7,605 nt of DNA from Pseudomonadota bacterium (lineage in GTDB: Bacteria; Desulfobacterota; Desulfobacteria; Desulfobacterales; RPRI01): positions 1 through 7,605 of the forward strand of contig JAHJRK010000047.1 of NCBI GenBank assembly GCA_018830925.1. The letters run 5' to 3'. The notes below the pieces were generated by a model. It was given only the letters and a program-made list of their open reading frames with translations, did not search any database and was not told the origin of the DNA. This document shows, piece after piece, positions 1 to 6,417 of the stretch. The first letter of the stretch is position 1. The number at the start of each line of letters is the position of its first letter. Made by a program: the position numbers and the translations under genes.

Positions 1-1
1 A

Positions 2-2776
2 CTTCTTTAGCTTAACCATGTTAAGCCCTTTATTTCCAAGATAAATGATCCCCGAAACCTTTCCCTTAGCATCGTCTATCAGCGTCATGGCGATATGGGG
101 ATCATAGTTCAAAAGGAGGCGAAGCCTGTACTTGCTCAGTTTTTCAGATTGGTCGAAAAGTATGCTGAGTATACGGCTCAAAAAAAGATCTAGCTGTTGA
201 AGGCTCAGCGAAAGGGCTATCCTTTCCCTGAAGAATATTTCAGAGATCCTGTACCTGAGTTTTTCGGGATCAATCGCGGATTCCTTGGGAAGATACTTGG
301 GCAGAATCCCGTCAAGCTGCCCGCTTGAAAGGATGCGATTTAAATTCGGCTCATGGACATTGTTGTAATAATCATTTATTATGTTCTTTACAGCTTGGGC
401 GAATCCTTTAAAGATGTCGAGGTACTGTGTGAATGTAAAGCCTCTTACCTCCAGTGAATGCAGAAGAAAATCAAGCTGCCGTTCAAGCTCGAAGGAGGAA
501 ATCCCGTCAAGCTTCAATGCCTTGTCGAAAAGCCTCAGCCTGTCATAAATCTGGAAAAAGGTGGCCTTGGTTATGAGAGTAAGATCGATTTTCTCGATAA
601 TCTCTTCAAAAAGAACATTGATCAGGGATTCAATGCGGAAAGCAAGTCCCAGAGCATCGAATTTTTTTTCGTGATAACTTCCATACATGGAAGGAATATC
701 AAGGGCAAAATGCCTTTTTTTGAAAATATCCTCCCTGGCTTCATAAGAAAGCTGGGACAATATAAGGCTCTTTAATGAATCAAGGCAATCGAGCAGTTTG
801 TAAAGTTTCTTCTTTGAATCAGGTTCGGAAAGAGCTTCCTTTATCCTCGGCACCTCAGGGAAAGCCCCTTCATCAAGCCTGGCAAGATAGTTGTCCATTT
901 CGACAAAGTCGAGATTGTATTTATGGTACAGGAGCTGGAAAAAAATAACCGCGAGCCGGACCCTCTCCCTGTCGCTCCCGGATACTTCGCCGATATCGCC
1001 AAGAAGACTCTCCAGTCTTTCCTCTCTTATCCCTGCGAGATCGTCAGGAATAACAACACCTTTTTCTTCGAGCTTTGATAATACTTTAAAAACGCCGTCG
1101 ATGTACGGCCCTGTTGATTCAATCCGGACATATATGGTGGGGGGAACAAAAGGTTCTACATATCTCCTGTCCCTTGTTTTCCAGAAATTGAGGGTGGCCT
1201 CCATGAAGCATATCGTCCTGTTACTGCTTTCAACATGGCTTTGTTTCCTTAAGCAGTGTATGAGAACATCTTTCCTTGCCGTAATTTCATCCAGCATGGT
1301 CGAGATGTCCCGCAATTTGCCTTCGGCTCCGATATCATTGAAATAAACAGGGAACAGCCTGGCAAGCTGCTTGGCAAGATTATAAACAGGCCCTATATCG
1401 CTGTTCAAAAAACGCGTGATATCCCTGGGGAAGAGATCCGTATCCCTGATAAATACCCCGCACATTGCAAGGTTGACAACAAGGGCTGAAAGAAGCCTTG
1501 TCGACCATTTCGGTTTAAGTTCGATTATCTCGAGCCATGTTCTTATGTTCTGAATATGAGCGCTGTTAACCCGTATCTGCCAGTCATTTCCGACGCCTTT
1601 TACCATAGGAGCATGAAAACCGAGATCTATGACCGAATCTATAAAAAAATTTACGAGCTCTATATCGCCGGTTTTGTATACTCCTTTCCCCATGTTAAGA
1701 ATACAGTTCAAAGCTGTTTTCGGATACCTGCTCGTACGCTCTTTTAAAACCGTAAATGTCTGCCGTATAAGCTCCTGGACATTCCTGTATTTCTCGTGAG
1801 CGATAATCCACTCGAGCGTCCTGTTTATTTCAGCAAGAGTTTCTTCGTGTATCATCGAGAGCCCGGATATATTCATCACATGCAAAAGAAAAAGCAGCTT
1901 ATACTGATAACCCCGGCTGCTTCCCGCTTCCGATTCAAGGAGTTTCTGCGGTATCCTGCTGTAAGACTCTATAAATTGCCTGTATCCTGGAAAATCAAGA
2001 AGTTCCTTTGCAAGCTCCCTCGAACCGATCTGACTCAGGGAAGCCGTTTTTTCAAGTCTTCTCTTAAGTTTTTTTATCTGTCCGTGGGATATCTCCCGCG
2101 TCAGTTCATCGACGGTTTTCCGGCTTCTTATCTCGCTTGCCTCTTTCTGAAACCAGTACAGAGGATCTGGGACACTCAGCCAGTATGAATATGTATATTT
2201 GAAATATTTTATAAAAAGCGAATTAAGGGCATCGTAACGGAATGAATCCTTAACAGGGCTTTCAGTCAGGTCGGTTGCAAGCTTCTTTATCTGGTAGAAG
2301 CTTTTAACAAAAAGATAAAAATGCTCGTCTTTGAAATCCCTGATGCGGATAAAGGTGTCATTCAGAACCGGGAGGAATCTTTCAAGATTAAAGCCCGATT
2401 CCTTTATGATTTTCTGTAAAAATAAAAGAAGGTTATCGACAGCATCTGCTTTTATCTGTCTTTCGGCGGAAGATTCAACCGCGCTTATGAAAATATCGAT
2501 AAAGATTTCCGCGCCTCTGGGCCCTTTGGGATGATTGTAAATAAGATGAAAATAATCGAGGCTGTAGCTTCTTGCTTCTTTTACTATGAACTGCCAGTTT
2601 TTATAGGGATGTGAAAGCTCCTTCAGGAAGGTGCTGAGACCGTCCAAAAGACCCTGGTATCTTGAAAAGGCTTCTTCAAGCACCGCGTATTTGGAGTCTA
2701 CGGCAACATCTACATAGTAGTCTGCCTGATTGACTTCAAGAGCTTTTGATTTGATCATAACCCGAAAATACTCCAT
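2..2776 (-). CDS. Giant PEP synthase/PPDK-like protein, N-terminal 925 residues (3' end beyond window)
   Basis: An uninterrupted reading frame of 925 codons starts at 2776 and runs off the left edge; I translated it line by line and found no stop. Residues 1 to about 900 look soluble and mostly alpha-helical, rich in Leu, Lys, Glu and Phe, with no signal peptide or membrane segment and no domain I can name. The last visible residues (909-925) contain LGNKGLNMVKL, which resembles the glycine-rich opening of the PEP/pyruvate-binding ATP-grasp domain of PEP synthase and pyruvate phosphate dikinase (typically GGKGANLAEM followed by G-PVPPGF). I infer that the catalytic part lies outside the window. 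Ordinary PpsA/PPDK proteins begin with this domain, so a ~900-residue N-terminal extension is unusual. The ATG at 2776 directly follows an in-frame TAA and has no clear Shine-Dalgarno; Met7 (2758) has GGAG 12 nt upstream and may be the true start. It follows DUF3786 across a palindrome-filled gap. Confidence 0.72.
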   Translation of the reverse strand, partial: MEYFRVMIKSKALEVNQADYYVDVAVDSKYAVLEEAFSRYQGLLDGLSTFLKELSHPYKNWQFIVKEARSYSLDYFHLIYNHPKGPRGAEIFIDIFISAVESSAERQIKADAVDNLLLFLQKIIKESGFNLERFLPVLNDTFIRIRDFKDEHFYLFVKSFYQIKKLATDLTESPVKDSFRYDALNSLFIKYFKYTYSYWLSVPDPLYWFQKEASEIRSRKTVDELTREISHGQIKKLKRRLEKTASLSQIGSRELAKELLDFPGYRQFIESYSRIPQKLLESEAGSSRGYQYKLLFLLHVMNISGLSMIHEETLAEINRTLEWIIAHEKYRNVQELIRQTFTVLKERTSRYPKTALNCILNMGKGVYKTGDIELVNFFIDSVIDLGFHAPMVKGVGNDWQIRVNSAHIQNIRTWLEIIELKPKWSTRLLSALVVNLAMCGVFIRDTDLFPRDITRFLNSDIGPVYNLAKQLARLFPVYFNDIGAEGKLRDISTMLDEITARKDVLIHCLRKQSHVESSNRTICFMEATLNFWKTRDRRYVEPFVPPTIYVRIESTGPYIDGVFKVLSKLEEKGVVIPDDLAGIREERLESLLGDIGEVSGSDRERVRLAVIFFQLLYHKYNLDFVEMDNYLARLDEGAFPEVPRIKEALSEPDSKKKLYKLLDCLDSLKSLILSQLSYEAREDIFKKRHFALDIPSMYGSYHEKKFDALGLAFRIESLINVLFEEIIEKIDLTLITKATFFQIYDRLRLFDKALKLDGISSFELERQLDFLLHSLEVRGFTFTQYLDIFKGFAQAVKNIINDYYNNVHEPNLNRILSSGQLDGILPKYLPKESAIDPEKLRYRISEIFFRERIALSLSLQQLDLFLSRILSILFDQSEKLSKYRLRLLLNYDPHIAMTLIDDAKGKVSGIIYLGNKGLNMVKLKK

Positions 2777-2782
2777 TTAAAA

Positions 2783-2932
2783 GCCGAATTTCGAATATCG
2801 AATATCGAAGAAAATAAAGGATTCGAGGGGCCGAGGATTCAAGGATTCAAGTGAAAAACCCTCTTTTTTTCCTGACCCCTGATCCCTGACTACTGACTCC
2901 CGATGTTCGATATTCGATTTCCGATATTCGGC
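2783..2932. repeat. Long imperfect palindrome made of TTCGA/ATCGAA words
   Basis: A left arm at 2783-2809 and a right arm at 2906-2932 are inverted copies of each other, 27 nt each with three mismatches, both made of iterated ATCGAA/TTCGAT words. The 96-nt centre is itself wordy: GGATTCAAGGATTCAAG near 2836-2851 and several CTGA-C-CC variants at 2871-2900. The element fills the gap between the DUF3786 stop (7 nt away) and the ATG of the large gene (6 nt away). It could be a REP-like or miniature mobile palindrome or an mRNA-folding element. No coding potential was seen inside it. Confidence 0.75.
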
Positions 2933-2939
2933 TTCGATA

Positions 2940-3554
2940 TCATCGCGTCAGCGCCATCAGCCTGTAAACCAGCATGCCGGACAGCCATGCGACATCCTCA
3001 GGTGAAAAAATATCACCAATCGTATCGTAAAACAATATATTTGCTTCCGGCAAAAATTCATCATCACCTTCCCAGAGAATAAGCTGCAGGGAAACATGCG
3101 GAAAGAGATTGAACTCAAATCCGGCATTCCCCGCTTCAATTGCCTTTCCGTTTAAACTCTTTGCGGCTTTTACAAACAAGCCTGCCTCTTTCCCGAAGGT
3201 TTTTTTGAGGGGATCTACGGCTCTTTTGACAAAAGCTGAATAATAAAATGCTGCTCCGGGGATTTCCCGGAAAGATATCCACCTGCCGGATGATTTTTTT
3301 TCACCCTTTGCGGCAAGATAATGGAGTATAAGAACCTGTTCAGAAAGAGGCACATCTTTTTTTTCAGAAGATTCATCCTCAAATTCAAATCCGGGCCACG
3401 TGACAACATAGACCCTGTTTAAAAAAGGTATCTTCAGCCTGTTGTTCTCAATCAATCTGTATCCTGACCTTCGGGCTATCTCGTCAAAAGGCTCTCCGGA
3501 AAGCTCCTCCGCCGATATTTTTTTTGCATTAATATAATCATCAACACGCGCCAT
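2940..3554 (-). CDS. DUF3786 domain-containing protein
   Basis: A complete 204-residue protein of unknown function. It starts at ATG 3554 behind a good Shine-Dalgarno (AAGGAGA at 3562-3568, 8 nt from GGAG to the ATG). The family call rests on recognised sequence style: a helix LILHYL at 75-80, the block GRWISFREIPG at 90-100 followed by aromatic residues (AAFYYSAF), and the late block WEGDDEFLPEANILF at 161-175, all typical of DUF3786. The length fits a stand-alone domain. It contains no cysteine, so the N-terminal 4Fe-4S module found in some relatives is absent, and metal binding by cysteine is excluded. No signal peptide or membrane segment was seen, so it is probably cytosolic. DUF3786 genes occur in anaerobes with acetyl-CoA-pathway genes, and here the gene lies just downstream of acsE but behind a terminator, so it is probably transcribed separately. 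I do not assign a reaction. Confidence 0.8.
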   Translation of the reverse strand: MARVDDYINAKKISAEELSGEPFDEIARRSGYRLIENNRLKIPFLNRVYVVTWPGFEFEDESSEKKDVPLSEQVLILHYLAAKGEKKSSGRWISFREIPGAAFYYSAFVKRAVDPLKKTFGKEAGLFVKAAKSLNGKAIEAGNAGFEFNLFPHVSLQLILWEGDDEFLPEANILFYDTIGDIFSPEDVAWLSGMLVYRLMALTR

Positions 3555-3788
3555 GATAATATCTCCTTAAAATCAATGAAATCCGGGCAGCCCCAATTAT
3601 TCCAGTCGTTCGTACTTCGAAGTTCGATGTTCGATGTACCCGTGTAACGGGCCCGACATTCGACAGTTTACAATCAGGGTGTGTTGCCGGAGTTTCCTGA
3701 TAAATTTCCTGCGGTTCGCATACGCCCATACCCCGGCATTACCAGATTAGAGCTATTCAAAGGCATCATTTCTTATATGTATGATAAC
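3555..3788. other. Intergenic region upstream of DUF3786, no convincing promoter
   Basis: This stretch lies between the acs-operon terminator and the DUF3786 start, so it should hold the DUF3786 promoter on the minus strand. I saw AT-rich patches (around 3770-3790) but no -35/-10 pair with good spacing. It contains the TTCGA-word repeat at 3608-3665 and a duplicated CAGGAAA (minus strand) around 3693-3710. Short reading frames crossing it have no ribosome-binding site or recognisable product. Confidence 0.5.
3608..3665. repeat. TTCGA-word repeat cluster with small hairpin
   Basis: The cluster contains a perfect 10-nt palindrome ACTTCGAAGT (3614-3623), a tandem 7-mer GTTCGAT (3622-3635), a small hairpin CCCGT-GTA-ACGGG (3639-3651) and a closing ACATTCGAC. 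The words match those of the palindrome at 2783-2932, so DUF3786 is flanked on both sides by related repeat sequence. The arms here are less complete, so this may be a decayed or different member. Confidence 0.5.
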
Positions 3789-3825
3789 AAAAAAGCCCCG
3801 CCCGGTAAGGGGAGAGGCTTTTTTT
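3789..3825 (-). terminator. Bidirectional intrinsic terminator ending the acs transcript
   Basis: A run of six A (3789-3794) leads into GCC plus a GC-rich inner stem (CCGCCC), a GGTAA loop, then GGGGAGAGGC and a run of seven T (3819-3825). On the minus strand it reads as a GC-rich hairpin followed by TTTTTTGTT, a standard rho-independent terminator about 125 nt after the acsE stop. The mirrored T run would also stop plus-strand transcription. It separates the acs genes from DUF3786. Confidence 0.85.
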
Positions 3826-3848
3826 CTTCATTTTACTGTATAAGCCGT

Positions 3849-3877
3849 CATCCAAAAATAACTGGAACATTTGGATG
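3849..3877. repeat. Hairpin in the acsE 3' region
   Basis: CATCCAAA (3849-3856) and TTTGGATG (3870-3877) form a perfect 8-bp stem with a 13-nt loop. It lies between the acsE-proximal inverted repeat and the terminator, and would be part of the acs 3' untranslated RNA. There is no T run, so it is not a terminator by itself. Confidence 0.55.
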
Positions 3878-3891
3878 CTGTAACCGGCATA

Positions 3892-3945
3892 AGGAGCCGT
3901 AACGAAAGGATTCATAAAAATATTGGTTATTTCGTAACGGCTCCT
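3892..3945. repeat. 16-nt inverted repeat just after the acsE stop
   Basis: AGGAGCCGTAACGAAA (3892-3907) and TTTCGTAACGGCTCCT (3930-3945) are inverted copies with a single mismatch, around a 22-nt AT-rich loop. The stem begins 5 nt beyond the acsE stop codon. It has no adjacent T run on the minus strand, so it more likely protects the mRNA 3' end or is a REP-like element than a terminator. Confidence 0.7.
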
Positions 3946-3950
3946 AAAAA

Positions 3951-4832
3951 TCAGACTTCAAGCCACGAATCGGAATAGAGCGTCTTCCCTAGAATTACAC
4001 TTGTAGTTTTTGCGTATTCCTGCAGCTCTTTTGAAAGACCGGCAACATTCGGGTCGTTTCCATCCATGATCGAATAAATAAGATCGACTATGTCGGGGCG
4101 CTTTCCTTTTGCTATTTCGGCCAGTTTTACATCCAGAGGATCAGCGATTACGGAATACATCCCCTTTTTCTGAAGCATAACCATGTAGGTCTGGTTCAGA
4201 ATTGGACGCAGATGTATCGGCGGACCGTTTGAAATATTCGACAGCCCGCAGGTACTCTTTGCGCCCGGAGCTATATCCTGCACCATTCCCTGAAACTCCA
4301 TCAGGCTTATAAGCTGCGGTTGCTGGATATTGACAGGGGTTACTATGCCGTCGATCCAGATTTTCTCGTTCGGAATGCCTGCTTCATTCGCCGCATAAAC
4401 AAGTTCAACACAAAGCGCGGCGCGTTCATTCTCATCGCGCGGCAGGCCATCAGGGCCCCACATGAGCGCAATGAAGTCGGCATTGTACTTTGCCGCGATA
4501 GGAATCATTTTCTGATAACGCTCCGGACGGCACATGATGGAATTTACAAGAGGCGGCAGTTTGCAAACTTTCAGTGCCGCTTCAATCGCGTCGATGTTCG
4601 ACGTATCGAGTGCCAGAGGAATATCGCTCACGACTTCCTGTACCACCTGGACAACCCACGGCATCAGCTCATGCCCGTCCTTTTTTGCCGGTCCGAGGTT
4701 GATGTCTATGTAATCCATCCCCTTCTCCTTTTGCAGAAGGGCTTCTTCCTGGATCGGCTTGGGATCGCGTTCTTTGTAAGCTTTCCCAATTACTTTCGAA
4801 ATAACGTTTAAACTTTCACCAATTAGCAGCAT
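3951..4832 (-). CDS. acsE: Methyltetrahydrofolate:corrinoid/iron-sulfur protein methyltransferase
   Basis: A 293-residue cytosolic TIM-barrel enzyme of the pterin-binding (dihydropteroate synthase-like) family. It moves the methyl group of 5-methyl-tetrahydrofolate to the Co(I) corrinoid of the AcsC/AcsD protein, the step before acetyl-CoA synthesis. The N-terminal MLLIGESLN and the following ERDPKPIQEEA match AcsE, and residues corresponding to the folate site of the Moorella enzyme are present: D76 (LALDTSN), N97 (LVNS), D161 (WIDG) and N199 (GLSNIS). The protein is about 30 residues longer than the 262-residue Moorella enzyme; the extra part is a charged helical stretch at roughly 241-275, before the conserved end (GKTLYSDSW). 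The ATG at 4832 has a strong Shine-Dalgarno, GGGGAGG at 4837-4843, 4 nt upstream. It is the last gene of the acsB-acsC-acsE run, and its leader contains alternative hairpins. Automated pipelines may call it dihydropteroate synthase; the Wood-Ljungdahl context argues against that. Confidence 0.93.
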   Translation of the reverse strand: MLLIGESLNVISKVIGKAYKERDPKPIQEEALLQKEKGMDYIDINLGPAKKDGHELMPWVVQVVQEVVSDIPLALDTSNIDAIEAALKVCKLPPLVNSIMCRPERYQKMIPIAAKYNADFIALMWGPDGLPRDENERAALCVELVYAANEAGIPNEKIWIDGIVTPVNIQQPQLISLMEFQGMVQDIAPGAKSTCGLSNISNGPPIHLRPILNQTYMVMLQKKGMYSVIADPLDVKLAEIAKGKRPDIVDLIYSIMDGNDPNVAGLSKELQEYAKTTSVILGKTLYSDSWLEV

Positions 4833-4884
4833 ACAACCTCCCCGGTTATTTTCACGGTTTTAACCGGAGGCACGCCTCCGGTTT
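4833..4884 (-). promoter_or_regulatory. acsE leader with mutually exclusive hairpins over the Shine-Dalgarno
   Basis: On the minus strand, segment A (4874-4883, AACCGGAGGC) pairs perfectly with segment B (4861-4871) over 10 bp with a 2-nt loop, or fewer pairs with a larger loop. Segment B can instead pair with segment C (4837-4848, TAACCGGGGAGG): 7 bp, a 2-nt bulge, then 3 bp, around a 12-nt loop. Segment C contains the acsE Shine-Dalgarno. A:B pairing would leave it free and B:C would hide it. The pairing is visible in the sequence; a regulatory role is inferred, and no ligand-binding fold was recognised. Confidence 0.45.
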
Positions 4885-4896
4885 ATTATACTTATC

Positions 4897-5048
4897 GTAA
4901 GTACTCAGGTTATTTAGACTGTAGGCTGAAGGCTGTTAGGGCTTTTCGTAAGAACCGGTTCATTCACCGACTTGCCATCTGCTTTGTGCTATCTCGAACG
5001 TTTCTCCTACAGCCTAAACACCTACAGCCTACCCACCTGAGCAGTTAC
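4897..5048. repeat. Palindromic intergenic repeat, copy A (acsC-acsE gap)
   Basis: The element begins GTAAGTACTCAGG (4897-4909) and ends CCACCTGAGCAGTTAC (5033-5048). The two ends are inverted copies, 11 of 13 nt matching. Inside each arm are iterated TAGGCTGTAGG-type words, in opposite orientation on the two sides. The 43-nt right arm (5006-5048) is identical to that of copy B. Between the arms is a 64-nt unique centre (4942-5005) containing a perfect palindrome GAACCGGTTC (4952-4961), which copy B lacks. The element stops 3 nt from the acsC stop codon. No reading frame lies in it. Confidence 0.85.
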
Positions 5049-5051
5049 CAC

Positions 5052-6392
5052 TTATCTTGCCTTCAAAAACGCAGGTATATGTGCTGCTTCGCGGGGACCG
5101 ACGGTAATCGCCCACCCGGGAAGCTCTTCTTCCATATCGCCTGCTATTGCCGCAGCATAGCCCGGAATAATTATCTGCTTATGCTTTACCTTGTCCACGA
5201 TACCGCTCTTTTTCACAAATGCGCCTACATCATCACCAGAGAATTTTCCGGCGGCCCACGCAGTCATTACCGAAAGCCCTTCAGAATCCTTTATAAGGAG
5301 CCAGGACGGAACCTTGCTGCTTTCAATTTCACCCGAAACTATAAAATAGGTAAGGGCAAAGTTTGTCGTAACAAGCACTGGTGAATTTTCATCCGGATTC
5401 CCGATTGGATAGATTCCCTGGGTAACGGTCATCGGCCTCTGCGGATCGGTGAAAATATTGAGCCTCTCAAGAAGAAGCGGGAAAATATTCTCGCCCGTGA
5501 AATCCGACATTACTACAATGCCCCCGTATTTTGCAACATGCATTCCGGCGATGAGCGTTTCCATATCGAGGTTGGAAGCCATCTCGCATGGAAAAGTTAT
5601 TGTCGGAAAACCGAGAGACTTGTTCCCGGATTTGAGCGAAGCACGCCTTATGGCAACAAGATCCTCCAGCGATTTCTTGATTTCCCTCGACCCGGGATCG
5701 AGTACGAGATCTTTCAATCCCATGCCTGTCAGCTTGTCCGTAAGCGGAATGAGCTCTTCAATCGAACCGGCCTTGACTGCAAGGGGCAGGTTGTTTTCCT
5801 TCGCCGCTGCTCCGAAAGCATCGGCATTACCTGCTGTAGCGGCATACATTAAGGGTTTCTTGAATTTGCATGCCTCAATGCCTGCCTTCATCACATCCGC
5901 ATTTTCACTCATAAGGATAAGGTTGAATTCGGAAGTTTCGGCGATTATTTTTGCCTTCTGCGCGAATTCTTTCTTATCCCCTTTTACATCCTTGAGCGCC
6001 ACCAGTTCAGGCCTTAAATTCAATCCGACTCTTTCATACTGGAAGGCGTTCCAGACCTTAAGCTTATCTTTAAGATCTGAATCCTTTATGTCGGAATTGA
6101 CAAGGACAGCGAATGCCGTCGGGTTAAAAAAAGTCTTTTCATGACGGTATTGCACTGTCTCGCCGCCTGTCGTGAACGCGCGAACACCTTTCCCGACGGC
6201 AACCGGACGAATCGGGGGCGCTGAAGCCGCCGAAAGTTGTTCCCTTGCCTCGTCGGATACATATGGACAGCTGTCAAGCTCAGCCTTGCCTGATGCCAGG
6301 TTCATGGCAAATGCAAGGCATGTGGGAACGCCACATTCCTTGCAGTTGGTTTTCGGCAGGAGTTTGAAAATCTGAATACCGGTTAATGCCAT
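5052..6392 (-). CDS. acsC: Corrinoid iron-sulfur protein large subunit
   Basis: A complete 446-residue protein, the usual AcsC length. With AcsD it forms the cobalamin-carrying protein that accepts methyl from AcsE and delivers it to the A-cluster of AcsB in the cytoplasm. The N-terminal 4Fe-4S module is intact, with cysteines 17, 20, 25 and 42 (C-x2-C-x4-C-x16-C, including NCKECGVPTC); this cluster reductively reactivates cob(II)amide. A central TIM-barrel-like region follows (roughly 95-320), and then the C-terminal corrinoid-binding domain, ending with IIIPGYAAAIAGDMEEELPGW near 407-427. The ATG at 6392 has AAGGAGAT (6397-6404) as Shine-Dalgarno, 6 nt from GGAG to the ATG. It lies downstream of acsB and upstream of acsE, with palindromic repeat copies in both gaps. 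The archaeal homologue is CdhE. The gene for its obligate partner, acsD, is not adjacent on the downstream side. Confidence 0.96.
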   Translation of the reverse strand: MALTGIQIFKLLPKTNCKECGVPTCLAFAMNLASGKAELDSCPYVSDEAREQLSAASAPPIRPVAVGKGVRAFTTGGETVQYRHEKTFFNPTAFAVLVNSDIKDSDLKDKLKVWNAFQYERVGLNLRPELVALKDVKGDKKEFAQKAKIIAETSEFNLILMSENADVMKAGIEACKFKKPLMYAATAGNADAFGAAAKENNLPLAVKAGSIEELIPLTDKLTGMGLKDLVLDPGSREIKKSLEDLVAIRRASLKSGNKSLGFPTITFPCEMASNLDMETLIAGMHVAKYGGIVVMSDFTGENIFPLLLERLNIFTDPQRPMTVTQGIYPIGNPDENSPVLVTTNFALTYFIVSGEIESSKVPSWLLIKDSEGLSVMTAWAAGKFSGDDVGAFVKKSGIVDKVKHKQIIIPGYAAAIAGDMEEELPGWAITVGPREAAHIPAFLKAR

Positions 6393-6417
6393 TTTTATCT
6401 CCTTATTTAAAATTAAA

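Noticed and set aside
458..2534. Several plus-strand reading frames of 60-150 codons
   Set aside because: They are antisense to the continuous 925-codon minus-strand gene, have no ribosome-binding sites, and show no recognisable protein features.
2854..2870. AAAAA-CCCTC-TTTTTTT as an intrinsic terminator between DUF3786 and the large gene
   Set aside because: There is no self-complementary GC stem, only opposed A and T runs, so termination is not supported.
3681..3902. 73-codon plus-strand reading frame downstream of acsE
   Set aside because: It reads straight through the intrinsic terminator and hairpins and has no Shine-Dalgarno.
3951..4832. Dihydropteroate synthase (folP) as the identity of the acsE gene
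   Set aside because: It shares the pterin-binding fold, but the sequence blocks and the position directly after acsB-acsC match the methyltransferase.
4863..4882. Perfect hairpin upstream of acsE as an intrinsic terminator
   Set aside because: On the minus strand it is followed by TTAAAACCG, not a T run; its overlap with sequence complementary to the Shine-Dalgarno fits a leader element better.
5449..6144. 231-codon plus-strand reading frame
   Set aside because: It is the complement of acsC, whose identity is certain; its Ser/Leu-rich composition is typical of a shadow frame.
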